Assembly (NCBI GenBank): GCA_963707975.1
Contig: OY970177.1
Location: 930,001-994,000 of the forward strand
Direction of reading: 5' to 3'
DNA length: 64,000 nucleotides
DNA from: CAVVXX01 sp963707975
Lineage (GTDB): Bacteria; Pseudomonadota; Alphaproteobacteria; Micropepsales; Micropepsaceae
Positions 8,389 to 16,198 of the stretch are shown here, one piece after another. The position numbers were made by a program, and so were the translations under genes. Within the stretch, counting starts at the first letter, position 1. Every line of letters starts with the position of its first letter. The notes beneath the pieces are model-generated. The model made no database searches. It saw only the letters and a list, made by a program, of their open reading frames with translations, and had not been told where the DNA came from.

Positions 8389-10218
8389 TTATGATTCTGA
8401 AGCGCGGGCGGTATTTGACGCGATGGCGCTTACCTCTTTTTCATTGCCGTTCTCGGTTGCATCGGGATCGGGAAAAACAAGTTCGACAGCCGTGCCGCCG
8501 CCTTGCCGAGGATGACTCTCTGCCGTGCCGCCAATCTGCTGCGCAAAGGCGTTGATTAGCCGCGAGCCGATGCCTTTTTGCATTGCCAGGTCAAGGCCGA
8601 CGCCATCGTCTGCCACAGTGAGTTTTAGCTTGCTATCCCCGTTAGGCTGCAGGCTGACGCGAATTAGGCCGCCACGATGCGACGGCGGATAAGCGTGCTT
8701 GAAAACATTTGTCAACGCCTCGGCGGTGAACAGTGTCAGGGGCACTGCCACATCGCTTGAGGCGCGCCGCTCCGCAATATCGGTTTCGATGCGCAGGTCG
8801 CGCCTGCCGCCGCCCAGCCCGCCGTGCAATTGTTCCACCAAATCGTTCAGCAACCGTTTCATATCAACCGAGCTTTGATCCTCGATCTCATGCAGGATGC
8901 GGTGGACAAGGGCCAGGGCATTGACGCGCACCTGCGCCTGCTTAAGCGCATCCTGCGCCGCCGGATCACGCAACTGTCCCGCTTGCAGATTAAGCAGGCT
9001 CATCACGATCTGCAGATTGTTCTTGATGCGATGATGGGTTTCCTTGATCAGCAACGTTTTTTGCGCCACAGCGTCGCGCAAGCGTTTGTCGCGGTCCTGG
9101 ATGGCGTCCGCCATGCTGGAAAGCGTGTTGCCAAGCAGATGGAATTCGCTGGGCGCATCTTCAAGCGCGGGGCGTATGGCGTAATGGCCATGCGCGTAAG
9201 CAGCCGCAATGCGCCGCATGTAATCGATCCAGCGGATCACCTGGCGATCAGTCGCGATCCAGATGCCAGCCCAGGCCAGCGCGATCATAAAGACTGGAAG
9301 CAGCAAGTCCCAAGCGACGTGAATATAGGTCCAAACGAACAGATCGGCTTCGCGCATGGCAAAGCCAGCAAAAATCTGGTTGCTTAATAATGGCGCCGTG
9401 GCGTAGAGCCAGTTTTCGTCATTCGGCCCCGTTGCTTCGAACAGGCCGCTTGGCGTCCGCCGCGCCTTCACATTATTGCTGAAAAGGCTTTCCGCGACCT
9501 TGCCATTGTTGGTGGCAATGACGGCGCCGGAGCGGTCGAACAGCGTCACCACGGCGTCTCGCGGAAGTTGCTTGGCATGCAGCATGTAATCGAGCCACTC
9601 TGTGTCCACGCCAATGACCAAAGCGCCATCGAATTTACCCGCGTTTGTGCGCAAGGGCAGAAGCCCAAGCAAAACGTTGCGTTTCGATAGGGCGCCGTAA
9701 ATCTCTTCGCTCACCACAAAGCCATCATGCGTGGCTGCATCATGCCACCAAGAAAGACCCTGGACATTCAGTTTATTCCCCTGCGGCAGCGCCGAGCAGA
9801 TGACCTCCCCTTTCGCGTCAATACGGCCAATATTGGTGAAGAAGGAAAGGCCGCTAAGCGCGTCTGACAGTTCCTTGTCGCAATCGGGATTGCTGCCGCT
9901 GCGCACATCGGGCTGGTTGGCAAGCGCGCGCAGAATCTGCTCGGCGGCGGCGAGCATATTTTCTTCGTCGCTGGCCGAAGCGCGCGCGGTCTGAAACAAC
10001 CTTTCGCGAATATCTTTTTCGTCGCGCTGGACGCGATCTACTCCCTGCACGACGCTGAGGATCGCGACCGGCATCAGCGCGATAATAATTGTCACCAATA
10101 TCCGGAAACGCAGCGACCAGCCGCTGCTTTCAGGTGGAGCCTCTCTTGCCTTGGCGTCCTGAAGGGGTGGTTTGCTCCTGGGGCGGAGCCAACCGGTCAA
10201 GCTGCGCCATGATTTCAT
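8389..10218 (-). CDS. Sensor histidine kinase (HisKA_2 type) of the general stress locus
   Basis: About 609 residues. The order is an N-terminal transmembrane helix (LVTIIIALMPVAILSVV), a periplasmic sensor region of about 240 residues, a second transmembrane helix (LLPVFMIALAWAGIWIATD), a HAMP-like linker, a HisKA_2 dimerisation domain with the phospho-acceptor His in KETHHRIKNNLQIVMSLLNLQ, and an HATPase domain ending in QQIGGTAESHPRQGGGTAVELVF. This kinase type commonly feeds PhyR. It lies directly downstream of ecfG on the same strand, and the ATG used here overlaps the end of ecfG by about 90 bases; a later GTG or TTG start is possible. The likely role is sensing an envelope or redox signal and phosphorylating PhyR. 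The signal is unknown. Confidence 0.85.
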   Translation of the reverse strand: MKSWRSLTGWLRPRSKPPLQDAKAREAPPESSGWSLRFRILVTIIIALMPVAILSVVQGVDRVQRDEKDIRERLFQTARASASDEENMLAAAEQILRALANQPDVRSGSNPDCDKELSDALSGLSFFTNIGRIDAKGEVICSALPQGNKLNVQGLSWWHDAATHDGFVVSEEIYGALSKRNVLLGLLPLRTNAGKFDGALVIGVDTEWLDYMLHAKQLPRDAVVTLFDRSGAVIATNNGKVAESLFSNNVKARRTPSGLFEATGPNDENWLYATAPLLSNQIFAGFAMREADLFVWTYIHVAWDLLLPVFMIALAWAGIWIATDRQVIRWIDYMRRIAAAYAHGHYAIRPALEDAPSEFHLLGNTLSSMADAIQDRDKRLRDAVAQKTLLIKETHHRIKNNLQIVMSLLNLQAGQLRDPAAQDALKQAQVRVNALALVHRILHEIEDQSSVDMKRLLNDLVEQLHGGLGGGRRDLRIETDIAERRASSDVAVPLTLFTAEALTNVFKHAYPPSHRGGLIRVSLQPNGDSKLKLTVADDGVGLDLAMQKGIGSRLINAFAQQIGGTAESHPRQGGGTAVELVFPDPDATENGNEKEVSAIASNTARASES

Positions 10219-10804
10219 GTGTGGCGTCTCCCTTGCCGGGGCTGGGCTCGGTATGGAGAGGCAAATGCCTCTTGCCTTCCAGGGAACCAATCAGCGCTTT
10301 GCGCGCCCGCGCGACGCGGCTCTTCACCGTTCCGACAGCGCAATTGCAGATGCGCGCGGCTTCCTCATAGGAGAAACCGCCCGCGCCGACAAGAATCAAG
10401 GCTTCGCGCTGCTCGTTGGGCAGCCCGCGCAGTGCGCGCGCGGTTTCGGAAAGTTGCACCGCCCAGGTCTGTTCTCCACTTGCGGCAGGAAGGCGCTCGG
10501 CCGCGCCCTCATCCCAGGGCGCCTGGCGCCAGGCGCGCCGGCGATCGGAATAAAACTGATTGCGCAGAATGGTAAAAAGCCATGCCTTGAGATTCGATCC
10601 GGGCCTGAATGAATCGCGTGACTGCCAGGCTTTTGTCAGTGCTTCTTGCGCCAGATCGTCGGCGAGATCACGGTCGCCGCAAAGCGAGCGCGAAAATGCG
10701 CGCAGGAACGGAATGAGTTCAAGCAAGCCCTGCCGGAAGGCCGTATCGGGATCGGCGCGGCCGGTTGACGATGTGGCAAGCGGACTGACGTCCTGAGACT
10801 TCAC
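10130..10804 (-). CDS. ecfG: ECF sigma factor EcfG, general stress response
   Basis: A 224-residue ECF sigma factor. Region 2 is LRAFSRSLCGDRDLADDLAQEALTKAW, followed by LKAWLFTILRNQFYSDRRR; region 4 is LPNEQREALILVGAGGFSYEEAARICNCAVGTVKSRVARAR. The match to the EcfG (ECF15) group is supported more by context than by any single residue: the start overlaps the nepR stop in ATGA, phyR is divergent, and sites of its known promoter type (GGAAC-N16/17-CGTT) surround the locus. It would be held inactive by NepR until phosphorylated PhyR releases it, then direct RNA polymerase to stress genes. Its own operon has a near-consensus site (GGAAC-N16-CGTA), implying autoregulation. Confidence 0.93.
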   Translation of the reverse strand: MKSQDVSPLATSSTGRADPDTAFRQGLLELIPFLRAFSRSLCGDRDLADDLAQEALTKAWQSRDSFRPGSNLKAWLFTILRNQFYSDRRRAWRQAPWDEGAAERLPAASGEQTWAVQLSETARALRGLPNEQREALILVGAGGFSYEEAARICNCAVGTVKSRVARARKALIGSLEGKRHLPLHTEPSPGKGDATHEIMAQLDRLAPPQEQTTPSGRQGKRGST

Positions 10805-11004
10805 TTGGTCTCATTCCCCTTTTTGCCGTTGGGTTGATCGATCTTGCGTAATATCTCGAGAAATTCGTCAGGCACGGGCTCTTGCACGACTTCGTCGTAC
10901 ATGCGGCGCAACTCACGCCCTAGCGCGCGCTGACGCGCACGAATTGCTGCGGTCTTCTCGTGATCTTTTTTCACCCGTCCACCATACCCCTCTTTATGAA
11001 CCAT
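10801..11004 (-). CDS. nepR: Anti-sigma factor NepR
   Basis: A 67-residue protein with the conserved NepR core LGRELRRMYDEVVQEPVPDEF and the following LEILRKID, flanked by charged, probably disordered tails. The family binds EcfG under normal conditions and switches to the sigma-like domain of phosphorylated PhyR under stress. The ATG at 11004 has GGAG about 7 bases upstream; a GTG two codons earlier is possible. The gene overlaps ecfG by four bases, giving translational coupling. The divergent phyR begins 127 bases away. Identification is firm because motif, size and gene order all agree. Confidence 0.94.
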   Translation of the reverse strand: MVHKEGYGGRVKKDHEKTAAIRARQRALGRELRRMYDEVVQEPVPDEFLEILRKIDQPNGKKGNETK

Positions 11005-11047
11005 ACTCACTCCAGCCCTCCAGGCCCCTCGCCCAGACCCTTTTGAT

Positions 11048-11072
11048 TACGCCTAGGTTGCCAAAAGGTTCC
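11048..11072 (-). promoter_or_regulatory. Near-consensus EcfG promoter for nepR-ecfG
   Basis: Read on the minus strand, GGAAC (11072-11068), a 16-base spacer and CGTA (11051-11048) match the alphaproteobacterial EcfG promoter GGAAC-N16/17-CGTT except for the last base. It lies 44 bases before the nepR ATG, in the right orientation for autoregulation of the sigma/anti-sigma operon. Confidence 0.7.
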
Positions 11073-11079
11073 CTGGGTG

Positions 11080-11104
11080 GGAACTTTCCTTAACACGAGG
11101 CGTT
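11080..11104 (+). promoter_or_regulatory. EcfG promoter for phyR
   Basis: GGAAC (11080-11084), exactly 16 bases, then CGTT (11101-11104). This is a perfect EcfG-type promoter 27 bases before the phyR ATG, leaving a short leader that holds the GGAAGGAGGG ribosome site. Confidence 0.88.
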
Positions 11105-11131
11105 AGGATTTGGGGAAGGAGGGTGAACCCC

Positions 11132-11923
11132 ATGAATGTGACAGAATCTTTGGCGCCGCATCTTCCCTATTTGCGCCGTTATGCCAGGGCGTTGACAGGC
11201 TCGCAGGACAGTGGCGACGCCCATGTAAGGGGCGCATTAACCGCGCTTCTCGCCGGCCAACAGGAGCTGGCCACCGATATCAATCCGCGCGTGGCGCTTT
11301 ACCAGCTATTTCACGCCATGTGGTCAAGCTCGGTGGAACGTCTCGATGAGGAAAAATCGGTAGCGCCCAACGCCAGTCCCGACGAGCGGCTGCGCGCGCT
11401 GGCGGCGTACAAGCGCGCGGCCTTGCTGTTGACCGCGGTGGAAGGCTTCAACCTGAACGAAGCTGCGCTTGTTCTCGACGAAACGCCCGAAGAAGTTGAA
11501 CGCGCGATCATGGAGGCGCAGGCCGCCATCGAAGCGCAGTTGGCTTCGCGCGTGCTCATCATCGAGGACGAATCCATCATCGCGCTTGATCTTGAAAATT
11601 TAGTTGGCGATCTTGGTCATGAAGTGGTTGGCACGGCGGCCACCAGCGACGAAGCAGTGGCGCAAGCACGCAAGCACAAGCCGGGCCTGATCTTGGCAGA
11701 CATAAATCTCGGCGAAGGCGGCTCCGGCATCGATGCAGTGGCTGAAATCCTGCGCAATTTTGACGTACCGGTGATTTTCATCACCGCTTATCCGGAACGC
11801 CTGCTCACTGGCGAACGGCCCGAACCCACATACCTCGTCACCAAACCATTCCTGCCCGAGACTGTGCAGGCCACTATCGGGCAGGCGTTGTTCTTTCATT
11901 CCTCCAAAAGGATAGCAGCCTGA
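11132..11923 (+). CDS. phyR: General stress response regulator PhyR
   Basis: A 263-residue protein with an N-terminal sigma-factor-like domain (residues about 1-130) and a C-terminal receiver domain. The receiver begins VLIIEDESIIALDLENLV, has the phospho-acceptor Asp in LILADINLG (D190), Thr in VIFITAY and Lys in LVTKPF. This inverted layout is unique to PhyR. Phosphorylation opens the sigma-like half so that it captures NepR and frees EcfG. The ATG at 11132 lies about 9 bases after GGAAGGAGGG; a GTG three codons upstream is less likely. The gene is divergent from nepR-ecfG and has a perfect EcfG promoter, giving positive feedback. Confidence 0.95.
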   Translation: MNVTESLAPHLPYLRRYARALTGSQDSGDAHVRGALTALLAGQQELATDINPRVALYQLFHAMWSSSVERLDEEKSVAPNASPDERLRALAAYKRAALLLTAVEGFNLNEAALVLDETPEEVERAIMEAQAAIEAQLASRVLIIEDESIIALDLENLVGDLGHEVVGTAATSDEAVAQARKHKPGLILADINLGEGGSGIDAVAEILRNFDVPVIFITAYPERLLTGERPEPTYLVTKPFLPETVQATIGQALFFHSSKRIAA

Positions 11924-11930
11924 CGTTCAG

Positions 11931-11955
11931 GGAACTGGCAAGGAATAGGCGCGTT
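11931..11955 (+). promoter_or_regulatory. EcfG promoter for the DUF1328 gene
   Basis: GGAAC (11931-11935), 16 bases, CGTT (11952-11955). It starts 8 bases after the phyR stop and 25 bases before the next ATG, so the small membrane protein downstream has its own stress promoter as well as possible read-through from phyR. Confidence 0.85.
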
Positions 11956-11979
11956 TCAGCTTCCGAAGGAGTGGAAACA

Positions 11980-12156
11980 ATGCTCGGCTGGGCGCTGACT
12001 TTCTTTATTCTGGCCATTATAGCTGCCTATCTCGGCTTTTTTGGTTTGGCTGGGCTTGCCGCGACGATTGCGAAATTTCTGCTTATAGTTTTCGTGGTTC
12101 TTCTTGTGATTAGCGGCTTGGTAAGCGCGTTGCGCGGTCAGCCGCCGGTGGCGTGA
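11980..12156 (+). CDS. DUF1328 small membrane protein
   Basis: A 58-residue protein with two hydrophobic helices (WALTFFILAIIAAYLGFFGLAG and TIAKFLLIVFVVLLVISGLV) separated by a short turn, the pattern of DUF1328 (YtjA-like) proteins. The ATG at 11980 follows AAGGAG at good spacing. It sits directly after phyR behind a perfect EcfG promoter, so it is very probably a member of the general stress regulon. DUF1328 proteins are often stress-induced but their molecular role is not known. It converges with the minus-strand gene at 12204. Confidence 0.85.
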   Translation: MLGWALTFFILAIIAAYLGFFGLAGLAATIAKFLLIVFVVLLVISGLVSALRGQPPVA

Positions 12157-12203
12157 AAACATCGCTTATTTTGATACGGAACCTTAAGGGCTGGCATAAG
12201 GCA

Positions 12204-12497
12204 TCAATTGCCGATCTTGCCGCCATCCTGGCCGCCTTCTGGAGAAGGCCGGCCCATGCTTTGTTCGACTTCCATTCGCGCCTGGACCACTTGCGCAAGT
12301 TGACTTGGTTCGCCACCCGCCATGTTTTCGTCTTCCGCTACCGATAATGCTCGCGCGTCTTTCTCCCATGCCGCGAGAATGGACAGCCGCTCTTCATTGG
12401 AAAGGCGCCGGTCGCGAACGACATCGGCAGGGCTGCGATAATAGCGGCCGGGGTCGAGCTTTGCGTCTTCAATAAATTTTTCCCATTTCATCGCCAT
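12204..12497 (-). CDS. Small conserved stress-associated protein of unknown function
   Basis: A 97-residue, soluble, charged protein. The N-terminal half (MKWEKFIEDAKLDPGRYYRS, then PADVVRDRRLSNEERLSILAAWEKDARALS) looks like a compact helical domain of a type seen beside stress genes in alphaproteobacteria. The C-terminal half is polar, Gly/Pro/Glu-rich and probably disordered. There are no catalytic motifs, cysteines or membrane segments. A perfect EcfG promoter lies 28 bases upstream of the ATG, which is strong reason to assign it to the general stress regulon. No function can be proposed. A second ATG two codons in is an equally possible start. Confidence 0.75.
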   Translation of the reverse strand: MAMKWEKFIEDAKLDPGRYYRSPADVVRDRRLSNEERLSILAAWEKDARALSVAEDENMAGGEPSQLAQVVQARMEVEQSMGRPSPEGGQDGGKIGN

Positions 12498-12524
12498 GGC
12501 ATAGTCCCGGATATATTCGATGAA

Positions 12525-12550
12525 AACGCGTGGAAGAGAACAAATGTTCC
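12525..12550 (-). promoter_or_regulatory. EcfG promoter for the 12204-12497 gene
   Basis: On the minus strand GGAAC (12550-12546), 17 bases, CGTT (12528-12525). It is a perfect match to the EcfG consensus with the longer permitted spacer, and its -10 element ends 28 bases before the ATG of the minus-strand gene. Confidence 0.85.
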
Positions 12551-12585
12551 ACGCCCAAGCGTCCGGCGTCGTTTTAATATGGTGC

Positions 12586-13518
12586 TTATTTTAATTTCTC
12601 CAGCGCAACCGCTAGCGGGCTTGCTGATTTGTCGAGATCTTTCCAGGGGTCGCTGGTCTTGAGCCAGCTTCGCGCGTTTGACACGGTGAAGATATGCGGA
12701 TCGAGGCCCGCGCGCAGCTTACCCCATTCTAGCGGCATGGCGATGGGAGCATGCGGCCGCGCCCGCGGCGACCAAGGCGCCACGGCGGTCGCAAAGCGGT
12801 CGTTGCGCAGGTAATCGAGAAAGATTTTTCCGCTGCGCACGCTCTTGGCCACCGTCGTCGTGTAAAGCTCTGGACTGTCGCGCTCCATCAGCAGGCACAT
12901 TTTCTTTGCAAACTCCTTGGACTCTCGCCAGGCAAGCCGGTGGCGCGGCGTTCCTTTGATCGCCACCGTGACATGCATGCCTTTGCCACCCGTGGTCTTG
13001 ACGTAGGGTTCAAGGCCGCACGTAGAAAGCCGCGTGCGCAGCTCCTTCGCAGTTGCGATCACCGCGTCGAAGCGCAGATCGGGCGCGGGATCGAGATCGA
13101 AAACAATGCGCGCCGGCGTTTCCGGATCGTCCTTCTTCGAGCCCCATGGATGCAATTCCAGCACGGCCGCCTGCGCCAGCGCCACCAGGGCTTCCACCGT
13201 ATCGGCGGCGAGGAACGGCTTCGTTTCGCCTTTCACTTTCATGGAATGAAAGCGCGCCGCATTGCCCATGAGCGCGTGTCTCTGGAAGAAACGCTCGCCC
13301 GTGATGCCGTCGGGCGCGCGCACCATGGAAAGCGGCCGCCCTGCGATGTGGGGCAGCATGCGCGGCGCCACCGTCTCGTAATAGCGAGCGAGATCGAGCT
13401 TGGTGACGGCCTTATCGCCTTTGGCCGCCGGCCACAGCTCCTTGCCGGGATGGGTGATGCGAATTCCTGCGACAATCGCTTCCTGTCCGGGTTGTGACGC
13501 GGTTTTTGGCGATTTCAT
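12586..13518 (-). CDS. LigD polymerase/primase domain protein (stand-alone)
   Basis: A 310-residue archaeo-eukaryotic primase-type polymerase corresponding to the POL domain of LigD, used in bacterial non-homologous end joining. Visible landmarks are GKELWP at the start, GRPLSMVRAPDGI and FFQRH, the metal-binding FDLDP, and TGGKGMHVTV. It fills gaps and adds ribonucleotides at broken ends. The start overlaps the stop of the phosphoesterase gene by four bases, so the two are co-translated. No ATP-dependent ligase domain is fused to either, and no Ku gene is in the window. The neighbourhood is the EcfG island, but I found no EcfG site directly upstream of this pair. Confidence 0.9.
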   Translation of the reverse strand: MKSPKTASQPGQEAIVAGIRITHPGKELWPAAKGDKAVTKLDLARYYETVAPRMLPHIAGRPLSMVRAPDGITGERFFQRHALMGNAARFHSMKVKGETKPFLAADTVEALVALAQAAVLELHPWGSKKDDPETPARIVFDLDPAPDLRFDAVIATAKELRTRLSTCGLEPYVKTTGGKGMHVTVAIKGTPRHRLAWRESKEFAKKMCLLMERDSPELYTTTVAKSVRSGKIFLDYLRNDRFATAVAPWSPRARPHAPIAMPLEWGKLRAGLDPHIFTVSNARSWLKTSDPWKDLDKSASPLAVALEKLK

Positions 13519-14150
13519 TTGCGTTTTGCTTTTGCTGCGTCAGCGATCTGTTTCAGGGTGCGGCCGCTTTTCACCGAGGTGGTCGTTTTTAACAAGGCGT
13601 CGGGATGGCCCGGCTTTGCTGCCTTGTCTTTTTCTTTTATCAGCAGCCAGTTGTGGCGCTGCTTGCGCTTCTGCCCCGCATCGCGGTCGCGCAGGCGGAT
13701 GAGCGCCCAGCCGCCACGCATACGCTCGCCGTCAAGCTCGAATTTGAGATGGCCATCCGCCAAATCCAGTTGCGCCGGCCGCTCCGATTGCGGCTGCCAT
13801 GTGCCGCGATCCCACAACTGCACCGTGCCACCGCCATACTGGCCTTCGGGGATAGTGCCCTCGAACGTGCCGTAATCGAGCGGGTGATCTTCCACCTCCA
13901 CGGCAAGGCGCTTTATCGCCGGATCGAGCGAAGGCACTTTCGTCACCGCCCAGGATTTATAGACGCCATCCAGTTCCAATCTGAAGTCGTAATGTAGCCG
14001 CGTCGCGTCATGGCGTTGAATGACGAAGCTGAGCGCCTTGCGTTTCCCGCGCGCGACTTTGCCGCGCGGCTCGGACGTCGCGTGGAAATCACGTTTGGCG
14101 CGATATTTATCGAGTGCTGGCATGGCGCGTATCGAAGCCTTTCGCGACAT
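13515..14150 (-). CDS. LigD 3'-phosphoesterase domain protein (stand-alone)
   Basis: A 211-residue protein equal to the PE domain of LigD, which trims 3' phosphates and ribonucleotides at DNA ends. The signature runs YRAKRDFHATSEP, FVIQRHDATRLHYDFRLELDG, VEDHPLDYGTFEGTIPEGQY and GGTVQLWDRGTW; the active-site His/Arg/Asp residues fall in the second block. The basic C-terminal tail resembles a linker that once joined the next domain. I chose the ATG at 14150; 14123 (MPALDKYRAK) is equally possible. The frame extends further upstream, but that part runs antisense through msrB and is not family-like. It is translationally coupled to the polymerase gene. Confidence 0.88.
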   Translation of the reverse strand: MSRKASIRAMPALDKYRAKRDFHATSEPRGKVARGKRKALSFVIQRHDATRLHYDFRLELDGVYKSWAVTKVPSLDPAIKRLAVEVEDHPLDYGTFEGTIPEGQYGGGTVQLWDRGTWQPQSERPAQLDLADGHLKFELDGERMRGGWALIRLRDRDAGQKRKQRHNWLLIKEKDKAAKPGHPDALLKTTTSVKSGRTLKQIADAAKAKRK

Positions 14151-14197
14151 ATCCTGTAAAGTAGCTCGGCGATTAGGAAGGTTGAAATCCGGCGACG

Positions 14198-14222
14198 GGA
14201 ACATCATTGTATATTTGCCGTT
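14198..14222 (+). promoter_or_regulatory. EcfG promoter for msrB
   Basis: GGAAC (14198-14202), 16 bases, CGTT (14219-14222), a perfect EcfG promoter 22 bases before the msrB ATG. It extends the stress regulon to protein repair. Confidence 0.87.
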
Positions 14223-14244
14223 AGTGATAGTTTTTGGAGGGAAT

Positions 14245-14655
14245 ATGGCAAAAGACCAGCATTTCGCCGTCACTAAGAGCGAAGAGGAATGGCGCCGCCA
14301 GCTTACGCCGGAGCAGTTTAACGTGCTGCGTGAGCATGGCACCGAACGCCCGGGCTCTTGCGCGCTTAACACGGAAAAACGCAAAGGCACCTTTGTCTGT
14401 GTCGGTTGCGGCCAGCCGCTGTTTAAATCTGGCGCGAAATTCGAGAGCGGCACGGGCTGGCCGAGTTTCTTCGATCCCATCGAAGGCGCTGTCGGCACGT
14501 CGGTTGACGGCAGCTACGGCATGCGGCGCACCGAAATCCATTGCGCGCGCTGTGGCGGCCATTTGGGCCATGTGTTCGAGGACGGACCTAAGCCCAGTGG
14601 TCTGCGTTATTGCGTGAACGGTGTCGCCACCGAATTCAAGCCAGAGAAGGCTTAA
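14245..14655 (+). CDS. msrB: Peptide-methionine (R)-S-oxide reductase MsrB
   Basis: A 136-residue MsrB. Zinc is held by two CxxC pairs (C52/C55 and C100/C103), the catalytic Cys is in RYCVNG (C123), and SGTGWPSFFDP and GGHLGHVFEDGP are the conserved substrate-pocket segments. It reduces methionine-R-sulfoxide in oxidised proteins with electrons from thioredoxin and is cytoplasmic, as no signal peptide is present. GGAGG lies 5 bases before the ATG. A perfect EcfG promoter sits just upstream, so it should be induced by the general stress response. The stop overlaps that of the convergent ICMT gene. Confidence 0.95.
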   Translation: MAKDQHFAVTKSEEEWRRQLTPEQFNVLREHGTERPGSCALNTEKRKGTFVCVGCGQPLFKSGAKFESGTGWPSFFDPIEGAVGTSVDGSYGMRRTEIHCARCGGHLGHVFEDGPKPSGLRYCVNGVATEFKPEKA

Positions 14656-15161
14656 GCGCTTGGCAGTCCGCGCCGCGGCGCCAGCGCCCGATTTTCTTCG
14701 CGAATGCGCCACCACAGCAGCAATGCATTGGCGCTTGTAAACGCAATCGCGACCCACAGTTCGCCGAAAATCAGCGGAAGCATGACGGTTTCTCCCAGCA
14801 CCACCGCGTAATTCGGGTGCCGCAGAAAGCGATAGGGACCGCGCCTGACCAGCGGCGCGCCGGGCAGCGTGATAATGCGCGTGGTCCAATAGGACCCCAG
14901 CGTCGAGATCACCCATGCCCGCGCCACCTGCAACAGCAAGAATATGCAAAAGGGGATCCAGTAGATGACAGGCGGATTGGGCAGCGCCAGCACAATCGCC
15001 ACGAACCATGCAACATGAAGCAGCACGATCAACGGGTAATGCGCGCGCCCCACTTCGATTGCGCCGCGGGCGAGCAGCGCGTGCGTGTTGCGTTCGGAGT
15101 AAATAAGCTCGCCCAACCGCCCGAGCACTACCGCGCCGATAATAATATAGGCTGGCGTCAT
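14652..15161 (-). CDS. Isoprenylcysteine carboxyl methyltransferase (ICMT)-family membrane protein
   Basis: A 169-residue protein with four to five transmembrane helices and the ICMT/PEMT-type C-terminal motif GPYRFLRHPNYAVVLGE with a following REEN, which binds S-adenosylmethionine at the membrane face. Its start overlaps the type III polyketide synthase stop by four bases. Such pairs (for example BpsA-BpsB of Bacillus) make alkylpyrones that the membrane enzyme then O-methylates. By analogy this protein would methylate the polyketide made by its neighbour. The analogy is inference; the family assignment is firm. Confidence 0.85.
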   Translation of the reverse strand: MTPAYIIIGAVVLGRLGELIYSERNTHALLARGAIEVGRAHYPLIVLLHVAWFVAIVLALPNPPVIYWIPFCIFLLLQVARAWVISTLGSYWTTRIITLPGAPLVRRGPYRFLRHPNYAVVLGETVMLPLIFGELWVAIAFTSANALLLWWRIREENRALAPRRGLPSA

Positions 15162-16198
15162 TGCCCTTCGACGATAAGAAAGGCGCAGGTGAAGCCCGGC
15201 CCCAGGGCGCTCATCAAGGTGCGCTGGGCGCCAAGCTTTCCGCGCATGCGATCGAGCACAAAAAGAACCGTCACGGCGGACATATTACCATAATCGCGCA
15301 GCACGGCGCGGCTTTCGCCAAGCGCGCCAGCGGCCAGACCAAGCGCTTCTTCGAGCGCGTCCAGCACTTTCGCCCCGCCAGGATGACAAGCGAAGACATC
15401 GATATCCTCAAAGCGCAAATCGTGGCGGTGGAGGAAATCGAGCACAATTCTGCGAAAATCGGCCGTCACCAGCGACGGAATGCTCTGCGCGAAACGGGCC
15501 TTGAGGCCATCTTCCTGGATATCCCAGCCCATGATATCGAGCGAATGCGGCCAGCTATATTCGCCGGCGGCGCCGAGCGTTGGCCCCTTGCCTTCGGTCG
15601 AGAGAATGGCGCCTGCCGCGCCGTCGCCGAACAACGCAGCCGCGACGACATTGCTCTTGGAGAAATCATCTTTGCGGAAAGTAAGCGCGCACAATTCCAC
15701 CACCAGAAAAAGTACCCGGCTTCCGAGCATGGCCTTTGCCATGTCGGCCGCGCGCGAGAGACCGATGATGCCTCCCGCGCAGCCAAGCCCAAAAATGGGC
15801 AGGCGTTTGATGTCACGCCTGAGCCCCATCCGCTCGACGAGAAGCGCATCCAGGCTCGGCGTCGCGATGCCGGTAGTCGAGGCGACCACGATCGCATCGA
15901 TGTCCTCACGCGCGAGCCCCGCATCCGCCAGGCACGCCAAAGTGACCTTTTCCAGAAGCTCTATGGCGTTCTCGACATAAAGCGCAGTGCGGTCGCACCA
16001 GCCATGCGGCTCGCTGTACCAATCAATGGGCACGCAGGAATAGCGCCGCTCGATGCCGGTGTTGGTGAAAATGGGAAGCATCCGTTCAATATCCCGCCCA
16101 CGGAAAATATTGGCCGCGCGGGCCTTAACGTCCTTTTGTTCAAGCACACAAGGCGGCACCGCTGTGCTGAGCGCACGCAAACGCACATGACTGGACAT
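15158..16198 (-). CDS. Type III polyketide synthase (chalcone synthase-like)
   Basis: A 346-residue homodimeric ketosynthase. The catalytic triad is readable: Cys in FGLGCAGGIIGLSRA (C140), His in FACHPGGAKVLDAL (H272), Asn in DYGNMSAVTVLFVLDRM (N305). This branch condenses a fatty acyl starter with malonyl-CoA without an acyl carrier protein, giving alkylpyrones or alkylresorcinols. The coupled ICMT-type methyltransferase supports a methylated lipid product in the membrane. The start at 16198 gives a family-length N-terminus (VRLRALSTAVPP). The upstream 331 bases up to the IS1595 element hold no other gene and should contain the promoter, which I could not pinpoint. Confidence 0.92.
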   Translation of the reverse strand: MSSHVRLRALSTAVPPCVLEQKDVKARAANIFRGRDIERMLPIFTNTGIERRYSCVPIDWYSEPHGWCDRTALYVENAIELLEKVTLACLADAGLAREDIDAIVVASTTGIATPSLDALLVERMGLRRDIKRLPIFGLGCAGGIIGLSRAADMAKAMLGSRVLFLVVELCALTFRKDDFSKSNVVAAALFGDGAAGAILSTEGKGPTLGAAGEYSWPHSLDIMGWDIQEDGLKARFAQSIPSLVTADFRRIVLDFLHRHDLRFEDIDVFACHPGGAKVLDALEEALGLAAGALGESRAVLRDYGNMSAVTVLFVLDRMRGKLGAQRTLMSALGPGFTCAFLIVEGQ

